Notes: generated by a model from the sequence alone, not told the origin. DNA of 64,000 nucleotides from Mycobacterium sp. HUMS_12744610 (GCF_041206865.1 NZ_JBGEDP010000001.1:2790001-2854000); one strand, 5' to 3'. Counted from the stretch's first letter, positions 1 to 9,410 are shown. Translations and numbers: made by a program.

Positions 1-534
1 GATGACCGCGGCCTTGAAGGCCGCATACACCGGATCCTCCGGATAACCGCGCAAACCCTCGACGGAGGACACGTTGACGATCGCGCCGGCGTGCCTCTCG
101 ATCATCGCGGGCAGAAACGCCCGGGTCACGACGAAGACGTGGTGCAGGTTGACCCGGTACAACTCGTCCCACAATTGCGGGTCGGTGTCGACGAAATTGC
201 CGGGGTGGCGCAGCCAGTGACCGACGTTGTTCACCAGCACATCGACCCGGCCGAATCGATCCAGGACCGCGCGGGCCAGGTCGGCGACCTGGCCGGAGTC
301 GCGAACGTCGGCCACCACCGCCGTGGCGGCGCCGCCGGACGACGTGATCTGCTCGGCGGTGCCACGGGCCAGATCGGCATCGATGTCGACGACCACCACC
401 CGGGCGCCGTGCCGGGCGAACAACCGTGCGGTGGCGGCTCCGATCCCGCCGCCGGCGCCCGTGACCACCGCGACCCGGTCCGCGAGCAGAGCGGCGGCGC
501 CCGCCGGAGCTTCCGCGTTGTCCATGCTCACCAT
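1..534 (-). CDS. SDR family oxidoreductase, 3' end cut by window edge
   Basis: Reads leftward from ATG at 534 (a second in-frame ATG lies at 525) and runs off the window, so the C-terminus is missing. The translation has the Rossmann glycine motif TGAGGGIGAAT near residue 25, an NNVG motif (variant of NNAG), the catalytic serine segment IVNVSS and the catalytic Tyr-x-x-x-Lys as YAAFK close to the window edge. It is therefore a classical NAD(P)-dependent short-chain dehydrogenase; the substrate is unknown. An IS1380-type element starts about 120 bases upstream of its start codon and could have displaced its promoter. Confidence 0.85.
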   Translation of the reverse strand, partial: MVSMDNAEAPAGAAALLADRVAVVTGAGGGIGAATARLFARHGARVVVVDIDADLARGTAEQITSSGGAATAVVADVRDSGQVADLARAVLDRFGRVDVLVNNVGHWLRHPGNFVDTDPQLWDELYRVNLHHVFVVTRAFLPAMIERHAGAIVNVSSVEGLRGYPEDPVYAAFKAAVI

Positions 535-698
535 CTTGGGGCACCGCCGCGTTACCCCGCCCAGGGGTTGGCCAAACGTGACGATCGCGACATGACCCCG
601 CGTTCACCCCCGGTTTCCCGGACCGCGTGCAGGGTACTTGCTCCTGCCAGCCTGGATTTTTCATCGAATGTGGAGCTCAGGGGTGTCGTTAACGTGAA

Positions 699-763
699 AG
701 GTGCACTGCCGCAAGGATAATCGGAGTATTCGAGGCTCGGTTATCCAGGATGGGAGTGCACCT
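699..763 (+). promoter_or_regulatory. Inverted repeat directly upstream of the IS1380 transposase start
   Basis: AGGTGCACT at 699-707 is the exact reverse complement of AGTGCACCT at 755-763. An inner pair, GGATAA at 715-720 and TTATCC at 741-746, continues the stem. The purine-rich stretch that could serve as ribosome binding site (747-756) lies inside the structure, and the transposase ATG at 769 follows it by 5 bases. It could limit transposase translation or bind transposase; this role is inferred. Confidence 0.5.
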
Positions 764-768
764 GTCAG

Positions 769-2169
769 ATGCAGGCTACTACGGATTGGTCGAAGAATGT
801 CCGAGTTGAGGTCCGTGGCGACGACGTGGTCGGGCACGCCGGTAACGTGATACCCCGGTTGCTGGCCGACAATCTGGGTTTGACCAGCGGTTTGTCGTCG
901 GTGCTGTCGCGCCCAGAAGTCACCCACGACCGAGGCGCGGTGTTGCGCGATGTGGCGGTATCGATCGCCGGCGGCGCGCAGAACCTGGCCGGCACCGCGG
1001 TGCTGCGCGATCAGCACCGGTTGTTTCAGGCGGTGGCGTCGGTTCCGACGATGTGGCGGTCCCTGGGCGAGATCGACGAGCAGAGCATCACCGAGGTCAC
1101 GGCCGTGCGCAACAAGGTCCGCTCTCGGGTGTGGGAGGCGATCGAGGCCCGCCACGGTGCGATCCCGGCTTCGCAGACCTGCTATGGGGACCTCGGGGAC
1201 ACGATCGTGATCCGCATCGACGCGTCGCTGATTCAGTCGCACAGCGATAAGCAGCACGCCGCAGGCAATTTCAAAGGCGGGTTTGGCTTCCACCCGCTGT
1301 TGGCGTGGTGTGACAACACCGGCGAACTGCTGGCGGTGATCGCCCGTGCAGGCAACGCCGGCTCGAACACCGCGGCCGATCATATCGCGATCATCGACGC
1401 CGCGATCGCGGCGATCCCGGCCAAGTGGCGCCGCAAGTTGCTGGTCACCATCGACGGCGCGGGTTCAAGCCACGCCGTCGTCGAACACCTGGAGAAACTC
1501 AATGCCCGGCCGGGGATGTCAGTGGGCTACTCGGTCGGATTCGACCTCGATGAGCGGGTCCGGGTCGCGATCGGCCAGATGCCCGATGCGGGATGGCAAG
1601 CCGCACTGGATGCCACCGGAGCGGCCCGTGACGACGCCCAGGTCGCCGAGTTGACCGGGCTGCTGCGCCACAGCACCGGAGGGGATCGGCTGGTCGGCTG
1701 GCCGGCCGGCATGCGCATCCTGGTGCGGCGCGAAGAAATCGAACACGGCACCCAGTTGTCATTGTTCGAGCAGCTGGCCGGCTACCGCTACCAGGTCCTC
1801 GCCACCTCGACTGCCGGTGGACAACCCCAGCGACTGGAAGCCCGCCACCGCGTCCACGCCCGGGTGGAGGGCTTCATCCGCACCGGCAAAGACACCGGCC
1901 TGGCCCGCTGGCCCTCACACTCGTTCGCCATCAACACCGCTTGGGTCACCGCCGTCGCGATCGCCATCGACCTGCTGTGCTGGATGCGACTGCTACTCCT
2001 GGACGGCCCACTGGCCAAAGCCGAACCCGCCACCCTGCGCTACCGGCTGCTGCACGCCGCGGCCCGGCTGATCAAACGATCCCGCTACCTGATCCTGCGG
2101 ATCCCCCAAACCTGGCCCTGGGCACAAGAATTCGCCGACGCCCTCAACAGGGTCCGCGCCATACCCTGA
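769..2169 (+). CDS. IS1380-family transposase
   Basis: A 466-residue protein of the usual length for IS1380 (DDE_Tnp_1) transposases. The first catalytic aspartate is likely D151 in RIDASLIQSH and the second D229 in LLVTIDGAG. The C-terminal half carries the RxxVHARVEGFIRTGKDTG segment and a hydrophobic helix typical of the family. The reading frame is uninterrupted, so the element may be competent. The start ATG at 769 follows the inverted repeat at 699-763. Confidence 0.9.
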   Translation: MQATTDWSKNVRVEVRGDDVVGHAGNVIPRLLADNLGLTSGLSSVLSRPEVTHDRGAVLRDVAVSIAGGAQNLAGTAVLRDQHRLFQAVASVPTMWRSLGEIDEQSITEVTAVRNKVRSRVWEAIEARHGAIPASQTCYGDLGDTIVIRIDASLIQSHSDKQHAAGNFKGGFGFHPLLAWCDNTGELLAVIARAGNAGSNTAADHIAIIDAAIAAIPAKWRRKLLVTIDGAGSSHAVVEHLEKLNARPGMSVGYSVGFDLDERVRVAIGQMPDAGWQAALDATGAARDDAQVAELTGLLRHSTGGDRLVGWPAGMRILVRREEIEHGTQLSLFEQLAGYRYQVLATSTAGGQPQRLEARHRVHARVEGFIRTGKDTGLARWPSHSFAINTAWVTAVAIAIDLLCWMRLLLLDGPLAKAEPATLRYRLLHAAARLIKRSRYLILRIPQTWPWAQEFADALNRVRAIP

Positions 2170-2357
2170 CCCACAGGCCCCTATGCCCTCTCGACCCCAA
2201 GAAAGGAGTAACCACCCCCGGGATAAAGGACCCGGCGTCACCGCACGACACGCGGCGCCGCCGCCTACCCCCAGCCTCAAAACCTCGACAAAGCTGCCGC
2301 CCCGCAGACCGCCACAGCAGAACCCGGGCCACCGTGAAATTCTGAGGCCAGGAGTGA

Positions 2358-3434
2358 TTGCAATTGGCAACGAAGAAGAAAGATCCGTGCCACGTTTTGC
2401 CAAAACAGGAGAACAAGCGGCGAATTCACCATCGCCACAGTCCGCAATCGGTTGCGGTGTCCCTGGCCAGTCGGCTGATCGTGAAGAATGCGGTTCGCGC
2501 GTGGGCTTTTCAACCGAACCTGCATTGGCCGCTGGAATACGTTGACGGCCTGGCAGGTCTGCTGCCCCACTTCAGGTCGTCCGCGAAGATCGATCCCGTG
2601 CGGCTCGAGAACTGCAACGCGGAATGGGTTCGTGCGCCCGGCGCGTCGTCGACGCGGGCGATTCTCTATCTGCACGGAGGCGCATTTCTGACCTGCGGCC
2701 TCAACACGCACCGCTCGCTCGTGACCCGCTTGTCGAAAGCCGCCGACGCCGCGGTGCTCACCGTCGGATACCGGAAGCTGCCGTCACACCGGGTCGACGA
2801 CGCCATCCAGGACGGCCTCGACGGGCTGCGCTGGCTGCAGGAAAGCGGCTACGACGGCGAACAGGTCGTCGTCGCCGGCGACTCGGCCGGCGGATATCTG
2901 GCGTTCATGACCGCGCTCGCGGCCATTCGCGCCCGAGTCGCGAAGCCGGCGGGTATCGCGACGATCTCGCCGTTCGCCGATGCGGACCCCGCCGAAAAAT
3001 TGAGGCACCGCAATGCCCGTCGGTGCTCCATGTTCACGCGTGCGGCGTTGTCGATATTCACGCAATATCTCGAAGAGGTGCAACTTCCCGGCCCGGACGG
3101 CTCCACGGGTCCCGTCGTCTCACCGGTCGATGCCGATCTGTGCAGTTTGCCCCCGGTCACCATCCACGCGAGCTCCGACGAATTGCTGCTGCCCGACGCC
3201 GAACTGATGGCAAAGCGCTTGGATGCCGCGGGAATTCGCTGCGATCTGCATCTGTGGGACGGGCAGATCCACGATTTCCCGTTGGCGGCCGACATTTTGC
3301 CCGAAGGTCGCCGCGCCATTCGCTACATCGGCGACTTCGTCAAAGAGGTCACGGCCGGAATAGGAGAGTCGTCGGACGGCGAAGTTGCCGTGCCATGGTC
3401 CCGCGAAGCGCCGGCCGTCACGAGGGTGGGGTAG
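2358..3434 (+). CDS. Alpha/beta hydrolase, HSL/LipF-like esterase
   Basis: A serine esterase of the hormone-sensitive-lipase group. The oxyanion motif LYLHGGAF is at about 104-110, the nucleophile motif GDSAGG at 174-179 (Ser176), the acid in SSDELLLPDA and the base in DGQIHDFPL. The translation resembles mycobacterial LipF. The longest frame starts at TTG 2358, six bases from the apparent right end of the IS1380 element. The first 30 or so residues are unusually basic and polar, and the conserved part begins around SLASRLIVKN, so the native start may be GTG 2457 or may have been lost to the insertion. Confidence 0.8.
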   Translation: MQLATKKKDPCHVLPKQENKRRIHHRHSPQSVAVSLASRLIVKNAVRAWAFQPNLHWPLEYVDGLAGLLPHFRSSAKIDPVRLENCNAEWVRAPGASSTRAILYLHGGAFLTCGLNTHRSLVTRLSKAADAAVLTVGYRKLPSHRVDDAIQDGLDGLRWLQESGYDGEQVVVAGDSAGGYLAFMTALAAIRARVAKPAGIATISPFADADPAEKLRHRNARRCSMFTRAALSIFTQYLEEVQLPGPDGSTGPVVSPVDADLCSLPPVTIHASSDELLLPDAELMAKRLDAAGIRCDLHLWDGQIHDFPLAADILPEGRRAIRYIGDFVKEVTAGIGESSDGEVAVPWSREAPAVTRVG

Positions 3435-3498
3435 CCGCGGTCGCTCGAAAACGGCTGTGCGGCAGTGTGATGGCGTAAGCCGGCCAGACGTCCGAATG

Positions 3499-3699
3499 TC
3501 AGCCGCGGTAGCCGAACTCCTCGACTTCCGGGTCGATCGGGACGGTCTCCCGCTGCTCCTGCCAGTCCGGGGCGCTCGTCTCCAGCGGCACGTCACCCGC
3601 GCACCCGTCGTCGTCGGGAAACTCAGCCGTCTGGTGCCATTGCTCCACGGCGTCGGCGACCGGCACGTCGTCGGGGAATTCGGCGTCGCTGTCGATCAT
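3499..3699 (-). CDS. Small acidic conserved mycobacterial protein (66 aa)
   Basis: A very acidic 66-residue protein starting at ATG 3699, divergent from the FHA-ABC exporter. It has two related segments, AEFPDDVPVADAVEQW and AEFPDDDGCAGDVPLE, an imperfect internal repeat. It has no signal peptide or membrane segment. The composition and the DVPVADAVEQ phrase match a type of small uncharacterised protein found in mycobacteria, but I do not know its function. The much longer frame that contains it in this strand is an antisense shadow of the exporter gene. Confidence 0.6.
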   Translation of the reverse strand: MIDSDAEFPDDVPVADAVEQWHQTAEFPDDDGCAGDVPLETSAPDWQEQRETVPIDPEVEEFGYRG

Positions 3700-3777
3700 G
3701 GACGACGGGTTACCCCGGAGTTTCGGCTCGAAACTCCGGCGTAGCGCCTGCCCCCGATCCGTCGCGCTGCCGATACA

Positions 3778-6459
3778 GTGAAGCGGATGAGCCGTCCAGC
3801 CCCACCCGTGCTGACCGTGCGCTACGACGGATCCGAGCGCACCTTCGCAGCAGGAAACGACGTGGTGATCGGGCGCGACCTGCGCGCGGACCTGCGCGTC
3901 GCGCATCCCCTGATATCCCGGACCCACCTGATCGTGCGGTTCGACCAGGGCCGCTGGATCGCCATCGACAACGGAAGCCTCAACGGGCTGTACGTCAACA
4001 ACCGCCGCGTGCCGGCCGTCGACATCCAGGACGGCCTGCGGGTCAACATCGGCAATCCGGACGGCCCCGCGCTGACGTTCGAGGTGGGCCGCCACCAGGG
4101 CTCGGCGGGGCGGCCGCCGCTGACGACGTCGATGCCGATCTTCAACACCCACGGCGACGGCGCCGCGGCGGCGCCGCACGGCCACCCGCAGCCCGTCGCG
4201 CAGCGGCCCGGCCAGCCCCAGCACCCGCCGTCGGCCACGTTCCGGCACCCCGGGCAGCCGCCCAGCGGTCCGCAGCAGAGCCACCCGCCGAGCGGGGTGA
4301 TGCCGGGCCATCCCGCGGAGCCGCAGCCGCGCCACCCGACCGGCGGACACCACGTCGGGCCGCCCAGCGGCCCGCAGCAGGGGCCGCAGATCTACCGGGC
4401 GCCACCCATGCGGGTGCCCGCCGCGCCCGCGGGCGAGCCCAGGGCCGTCGAGACCGGCCGCATCGGCGGCGATGCGACCAACATCGCGACGTCGATGATG
4501 CGCATGCTGCGCCCGGGCAGGTCGGCGCCGGAGTCGGCGCCGGGAGCGATCAAGATCGGCCGGGCCAACGACAACGACATCGTCATTCCCGAGGTGCTGG
4601 CGTCCCGCCACCACGCCACCCTGATCCCGACCGACCACGGCACCGAGATCCACGACAACCGCAGCATCAACGGCACCTTCGTCAACGGCGCCCGGGTCGA
4701 CTCCGCGCTGCTGCACGACGGCGACGTCGTCACGATCGGCAACATCGACCTGGTCTTCGCGGGCGGGGCGCTGGTCCGCCGCGACGAGACCGCGACCGCC
4801 ACGCGCACCGGCGGGCTCGACGTGCGCGGGGTGACGTGGACGATCGAGAACAACAAGACGCTGCTGGACAACATCTCGCTGGGCGCACAGCCCGGAACGC
4901 TGACCGCCGTCATCGGTCCCTCCGGTGCCGGCAAGTCCACGTTCGCCCGGCTGGTCGCCGGCTACACGCACCCGACCACCGGCACGGTGACCTTCGAGGG
5001 CCACAACGTCCACGCCGAGTACGCCTCGCTGCGCAGCCGCATCGGTATGGTCCCGCAGGACGACGTGGTGCATGGGCAGCTGACAGTGCAGCAGGCGCTG
5101 ATGTATGCCGCCGAGTTGCGGCTGCCGCCGGATACCACCAAAGAGGACCGCGAACAGGTGGTGGCGCGGGTGCTCGAGGAACTCGAGATGACCCAGCACC
5201 TGCACACCCGGGTCGACAAGCTGTCCGGCGGCCAGCGCAAGCGGGCGTCGGTGGCGCTGGAGCTGCTCACCGGGCCGTCGCTGCTGATCCTCGACGAGCC
5301 GACGTCGGGTCTGGACCCGGCCCTGGACCGCCAGGTCATGACCATGCTGCGGCAGTTGGCCGACGCCGGCCGCGTGGTGCTCGTGGTCACCCACTCGCTG
5401 ACCTATCTCGACGTCTGCGACCAGGTCCTGCTGCTGGCCCCCGGCGGCAAGACCGCGTTCTGCGGGCCGCCCGGCCAGATCGGTCCCGCCATGGGGACGA
5501 CGAACTGGGCCGACATCTTCAGCACGGTGGCCAACGACCCGGACGGGGCGCGGGCCCGCTACCTGGCGCGGACGGGACCGCCCCCGCCGCCGCCACCGGC
5601 CGAGCAACCCGCGGAGATCGGCGACCCGTCGCACACGAGCCTGGGCCGGCAGTTCTCCACCATCGCCCGGCGGCAGATGCGGCTGATCATCTCCGACCGC
5701 GGCTACTTCGCCTTCCTGGCGGTGTTGCCCTTCATCATGGGTGCGCTGTCGATGTCGGTTCCCGGCAACGTCGGGTTCGGCATCCCCAACCCCATGGGTG
5801 CCGCGCCCAACGAGCCCGGGCAGATCCTGGTGCTGCTCAACGTCGGCGCGGTGTTCATGGGCACCGCGCTGACGATCCGCGACCTCATCGGTGAGCGCCC
5901 GATCTTCCTGCGCGAGCAGGCCGTCGGCCTGTCCACCGGCGCCTATCTGCTGGCCAAGGTCTGCGTGTACACGGTGTTCGCGGTCGTCCAGTCCGCGATC
6001 GTCACCGTCATCGTCCTGATCGGCAAGGGCGGTCCCACCCAGGGGGCCGTCGCCCTGGGCCGGCCGGGTCTGGAGCTCTTCGTCGACGTCGCGCTGACCT
6101 GTGTCGCCTCCGCGATGCTCGGGCTGGCGCTGTCGGCCATCGCCAAGTCCAACGAACAGATCATGCCGCTGCTGGTGGTCGCGGTGATGTCGCAGCTGGT
6201 GTTCTCCGGCGGCATGATCCCGGTCACCGACCGCATCGGCCTCGACCAGATGTCGTGGGCGACGCCGGCCAGGTGGGGCTTCGCCGCGTCGGCATCCACT
6301 GCGGACCTGCTCAAGCTGGAGCCGGGCCCGGTGACGCCGAAGGACTCGCACTGGCAGCACACCGCCGGCGCATGGTGGTTCGACGTCGCCATGCTGTTCG
6401 CGATCAGCATGGTCTACTTGGGTTTCGTGCGGTGGAAGATTCGCCTCAAGGGCGGCTGA
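3778..6459 (+). CDS. Double-FHA ABC exporter, Rv1747-like
   Basis: An 893-residue fusion. FHA domain 1 is at about 12-100 (GRDLRAD, SRTHLIV, NGSLNG). A Pro/His/Gln-rich linker runs to about 225. FHA domain 2 is at about 245-320 (GRANDND, SRHHATL, NRSINGTFVNG). The ABC domain has Walker A GPSGAGKST at about 380, signature LSGGQRKR at about 482 and Walker B LLILDEPTSGLD at about 502. The ABC-2 type membrane domain has six helices from about 638. It matches Rv1747 throughout, an exporter linked to cell-envelope lipids and phosphorylated by PknF in M. tuberculosis. Here no pknF lies next to it. GTG 3778 is the listed start; ATG 3787 is equally possible. Confidence 0.93.
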   Translation: MKRMSRPAPPVLTVRYDGSERTFAAGNDVVIGRDLRADLRVAHPLISRTHLIVRFDQGRWIAIDNGSLNGLYVNNRRVPAVDIQDGLRVNIGNPDGPALTFEVGRHQGSAGRPPLTTSMPIFNTHGDGAAAAPHGHPQPVAQRPGQPQHPPSATFRHPGQPPSGPQQSHPPSGVMPGHPAEPQPRHPTGGHHVGPPSGPQQGPQIYRAPPMRVPAAPAGEPRAVETGRIGGDATNIATSMMRMLRPGRSAPESAPGAIKIGRANDNDIVIPEVLASRHHATLIPTDHGTEIHDNRSINGTFVNGARVDSALLHDGDVVTIGNIDLVFAGGALVRRDETATATRTGGLDVRGVTWTIENNKTLLDNISLGAQPGTLTAVIGPSGAGKSTFARLVAGYTHPTTGTVTFEGHNVHAEYASLRSRIGMVPQDDVVHGQLTVQQALMYAAELRLPPDTTKEDREQVVARVLEELEMTQHLHTRVDKLSGGQRKRASVALELLTGPSLLILDEPTSGLDPALDRQVMTMLRQLADAGRVVLVVTHSLTYLDVCDQVLLLAPGGKTAFCGPPGQIGPAMGTTNWADIFSTVANDPDGARARYLARTGPPPPPPPAEQPAEIGDPSHTSLGRQFSTIARRQMRLIISDRGYFAFLAVLPFIMGALSMSVPGNVGFGIPNPMGAAPNEPGQILVLLNVGAVFMGTALTIRDLIGERPIFLREQAVGLSTGAYLLAKVCVYTVFAVVQSAIVTVIVLIGKGGPTQGAVALGRPGLELFVDVALTCVASAMLGLALSAIAKSNEQIMPLLVVAVMSQLVFSGGMIPVTDRIGLDQMSWATPARWGFAASASTADLLKLEPGPVTPKDSHWQHTAGAWWFDVAMLFAISMVYLGFVRWKIRLKGG

Positions 6460-6494
6460 TCACCTGGCGGCGACCGGCGAAGCGCCGCGAAAGG

Positions 6495-6659
6495 TCAAGC
6501 CCCTGTGCGCGCGACCTGTTCGGCGGCGGCACGCATGCGGTCGGAGAGCTGCAGGAGATCGTGCTCACCCACCCCGTGGGGCAGCGTGTACGCCAGCTGG
6601 CGCAACTCGACGGCGCAGGTGCGTAGTTCCTGGCGAAGGCGTGTCTCAACAGTTGGCAT
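6495..6659 (-). CDS. Small conserved protein (54 aa), convergent with the FHA-ABC exporter
   Basis: ATG 6659 is preceded by a strong ribosome binding site GGGGAG about 6 bases upstream, which decides this start over the longer frame to 6833. The product is 54 residues, helical and charged (RLRQELRTCAVELRQLAYTL, then LLQLSDRMRAAAEQV), probably a small coiled coil. I do not recognise a named family. It converges on the exporter gene 36 bases away. Confidence 0.6.
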   Translation of the reverse strand: MPTVETRLRQELRTCAVELRQLAYTLPHGVGEHDLLQLSDRMRAAAEQVARTGA

Positions 6660-7100
6660 CTGCTTCTCCCCGTGCGCTTCGGACCGAGCGGTACGACTGA
6701 TACCTAAAACCGGTCGATCCCACGATCCTTGCAGCCTCATCGCGTGGCCGCGAGGGCCGTCGCGCGGATTTACGGGAGTTTGACAGCGTTTTAACAGTTT
6801 GAAACCCGGATGCCGTCCGACGTGCACTTTCATGACTACCGGTCATTCAACTGACGCCTCGGCACCGCGGCCCGGGGGACGATGCCGTCCCGGGGGAACG
6901 GCCGTCCCGCCGTCGGTCGTCGCGTAGGCGACGGGTCGTCGCGAGGTGGCGGAGCTCTGGTCGGGGCGTGTCGAAGCGGGCCTCGCGATGTCCGCGCCGC
7001 GGCGGGCGTAACGTCAGCCCGAAATCGCGGAGCTCGTTCTGTCCCCGGCGTTACGCTGGCGCTGCCGTGTGAAATGCCGGAAGGTGAGGTGGGCTTCGGA

Positions 7101-8291
7101 ATGGACTTCGAACTCGACGCCGGGCAGCGCGCCTGGCTGGCCGAGGTCCGCGAATTCCTCCAGGAAAATGTCACCCCCGCGCTCCGCGCCGAGCTCGCCC
7201 GGCACGATCTCGAATTCCCGAACGGAGAGGTTGCGCGCTTCCGCCGCAAGATCGGCGAGAAGGGCTGGTTCGGGCTGAACTGGCCGCGCGAGTACGGCGG
7301 GCTGGGAGGCGACGGGGGCCTCGGCGCGATCCATCAGCACCTGCTGATGAGCGAGTTCGAATATTGGGGCGTGCCCGGTCCCGACCTGACGGTCACATCG
7401 GTGGCGCCGATGATCATGCGGCACGGCACCGAGCGGAACAAAGCCGAATGGCTGCCACCGATCGCCCGGGGCGAGATGATCTGCGCCGTCGGCTATTCCG
7501 AACCCGACGCCGGCACCGACCTGGCCGCCCTGCGGACCCGCGCGACGCGCGACGGCCAGGAGTGGGTGATCAACGGGACGAAGATCTGGAACAGCGGCGC
7601 CCAGCGCGCCACCCACGAATGGCTGTGCGTGCGCACCGATCCCGACGCGGCCCGGCACCGCGGCATCTCGGTCATCATCGTCCCGGTCGACAGCCCGGGG
7701 GTCCAGATCCGCCCCCTCTACGCCTGGTCGGGCTACCGCACCAACGAGGTCCACTTTCGCGACGTGCGGGTCCCGCTCACCAACCTGGTGGGCGAGGTCA
7801 ACCGCGGCTGGACGTACATCACCGGCGCGCTCGACCTCGAGCGGGGCGCGCTGACCAACGCCGGCGATCTGCGCCGCGCCGTGGAGGAATTGCGCGATCT
7901 CGCGGCAACGCCCCGCCGCGACGGCAGCGTGCCCGCCGACTGTCCGGCGCTGCGCCGCCGGCTGGTGCAGGCCGAGGCCGACGTGGAGGTGGCCACGCTG
8001 ATGGGCTACGAGGCCGCCTCGATGCTCGACGGCGGCGTGATCCCCACCGTGGAGGTCAGCGTCGAGAAGGTCTTCACCAGCGAACTGCGCCAGCGCATCG
8101 CCGAACTGGCGCTCGACCTGCTGGGCCCCGACGGGCTGCTGGCACACCGCAGCGAACACGCCCCGTTGGCCGGGAAGTTCGAACGGCTCTACCGGGCCGC
8201 GCCGTTGATGCGCTTCGGCGGCGGCACCAACGAGGTGCTCCGCGACATCATCGCCCAGCGCGGCCACGGCATGCCCTCGTACGGACGCTGA
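7101..8291 (+). CDS. Acyl-CoA dehydrogenase, catalytic-type subunit (FadE)
   Basis: A 396-residue flavoprotein with the full acyl-CoA dehydrogenase layout. The N-terminal helical domain contains NWPREYGGLGG, the middle beta domain VGYSEPDAGTDLA and INGTKIWNSGA, and the C-terminus RFGGGTNEVLRDIIAQRG. ATG 7101 follows AAGGTGAGG and fits the family N-terminus (MDFELDAGQRAWLAEVREF); the longer frame upstream is rejected. Three bases separate it from a second, divergent FadE. Together they resemble the heterotetrameric FadE pairs (FadE28/29, FadE26/27) used for bulky steroid-side-chain CoA esters. Substrate unknown. Confidence 0.9.
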   Translation: MDFELDAGQRAWLAEVREFLQENVTPALRAELARHDLEFPNGEVARFRRKIGEKGWFGLNWPREYGGLGGDGGLGAIHQHLLMSEFEYWGVPGPDLTVTSVAPMIMRHGTERNKAEWLPPIARGEMICAVGYSEPDAGTDLAALRTRATRDGQEWVINGTKIWNSGAQRATHEWLCVRTDPDAARHRGISVIIVPVDSPGVQIRPLYAWSGYRTNEVHFRDVRVPLTNLVGEVNRGWTYITGALDLERGALTNAGDLRRAVEELRDLAATPRRDGSVPADCPALRRRLVQAEADVEVATLMGYEAASMLDGGVIPTVEVSVEKVFTSELRQRIAELALDLLGPDGLLAHRSEHAPLAGKFERLYRAAPLMRFGGGTNEVLRDIIAQRGHGMPSYGR

Positions 8292-8294
8292 GCG

Positions 8295-9410
8295 ATGAGA
8301 CTGCTCCCCACCGACGAACAGCGCGAGTTCGCCTCGGCAGCGCGGGCCCTGCTGGCGGCGGAATGCCCGGTGAGCCTGGTGCGCTCGCTGTCCCAGCCTG
8401 GCGCCGACCGCAGCGCGCCGGCCCTGTGGAAGGCACTGGCCGCTGCCGGGATCTTCGGGCTCGCCGTCGCCGAGGAGTACGGCGGTTCCGGGGGCTCGCT
8501 CGACGACCTCGCCGTCTTCTACACCGAGACGGGCCGCGCCCTGTGCCCGACGATGGTGCACAGCACCGTGCATGCGGTCCTGGCGATCGACCAGCTGGGT
8601 ACGCCCGCGCCGAAGGCGGCCTGGCTGCCGCCGCTGGCCCACGGCGGCCTCCGCGGCGCCACGGCGTTGTGGAACGCCCGCGACGCCGCGGCCGTATCGC
8701 CTGCCGTGCAAGCCGTTCCGGAGCCGATGCGCTGGCGGCTCAGCGGAACCGTCGACTACGTCGCCGACGCCGACGTCGCCGACCTCGTCGTGGTGTCGGC
8801 CGCCGCGCCCGGCCGCACCCTCGTCCTCGTCGTCGACACCCGCGCCGACGGGCTCGCCGTCGAGCCCCTCGACATGGCCGGCGGGCACCGGGCTTTCACC
8901 GTGCGCTTCGACGACGTGGCGGTGCCGGCCGACGCGCTGCTCGGCGACGGCGTGGGCGAGCCCGCGCTGCGCCGGCTGGCCAACACGGCGGCGGCATTGG
9001 GATCGCTGGACCTGGTGGGCATCGGCCAGGCGGTGCTGGAGCGCACCGTGGAATACACCACGCTGCGTCATCAGTTCGGCCGGGCGATCGCGTCGTTCCA
9101 GGCCGCCCAGCACCTGGTCGCCGATATGCACATCGCCCTGGCGGCAGCGCGTCTGGCCGCACACGCGGCGGTCTTCCGGATCGCCCGCGGGCACACCGGG
9201 ACCCGGGAGACGGCCGTCGCCCGCATGCACGCCGCCCGCGCGGCCCGGCTGATCACCCTGAACGCGCATCAGTTGCACGGCGGGATGGGGTATGTGACCG
9301 AGACGGACCTGCATCTGTGGAGCGAACGGGCCCGGCTGGGCTCGACGCTCGGAGGCGGGGCCGACGTCGCCGCGGCATGGCTGGAGGAGGCCCCGAACGA
9401 TGAACGATGA
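8295..9410 (+). CDS. Acyl-CoA dehydrogenase, partner-type subunit (FadE)
   Basis: 371 residues, shorter and more divergent than its upstream neighbour. It keeps the FAD-fold segments (AVAEEYGGSGGSLDDLAVF; LGSLDLVGIGQAVLERTVEY; QFGRAIASFQAAQHLVADM) and the late LHGGMGYVTETDLHLW segment, but the catalytic-glutamate loop of canonical family members is not evident. This fits the non-catalytic half of an alpha2beta2 dehydrogenase. The stop overlaps the next start by 11 bases, indicating translational coupling. Confidence 0.87.
   Translation: MRLLPTDEQREFASAARALLAAECPVSLVRSLSQPGADRSAPALWKALAAAGIFGLAVAEEYGGSGGSLDDLAVFYTETGRALCPTMVHSTVHAVLAIDQLGTPAPKAAWLPPLAHGGLRGATALWNARDAAAVSPAVQAVPEPMRWRLSGTVDYVADADVADLVVVSAAAPGRTLVLVVDTRADGLAVEPLDMAGGHRAFTVRFDDVAVPADALLGDGVGEPALRRLANTAAALGSLDLVGIGQAVLERTVEYTTLRHQFGRAIASFQAAQHLVADMHIALAAARLAAHAAVFRIARGHTGTRETAVARMHAARAARLITLNAHQLHGGMGYVTETDLHLWSERARLGSTLGGGADVAAAWLEEAPNDER

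Larger units (their letters stand above)
651..2352 (+). mobile_element. IS1380-family insertion sequence (ends approximate)
   Basis: The element is defined by its transposase (769-2169). CCTGG at 651 and its complement CCAGG ending at 2352 begin imperfect inverted repeats that also share TTTCA and GTGG blocks. No convincing target duplication was seen at these positions, so the ends are tentative. It lies between a minus-strand SDR gene and a plus-strand esterase gene. Confidence 0.5.

Noticed and set aside
646..2357. Target-site duplication for the IS1380 element
   Set aside because: Flanks GCCAG and AGTGA do not match, and alternative ends gave no match either. The element ends remain tentative.
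3499..6360. 953-residue minus-strand open frame opposite the FHA-ABC gene
   Set aside because: It is an antisense shadow: arginine/histidine-rich, no family motifs, opposite a clearly coding gene. Only its last 66 codons (3499-3699) look like a real small gene.
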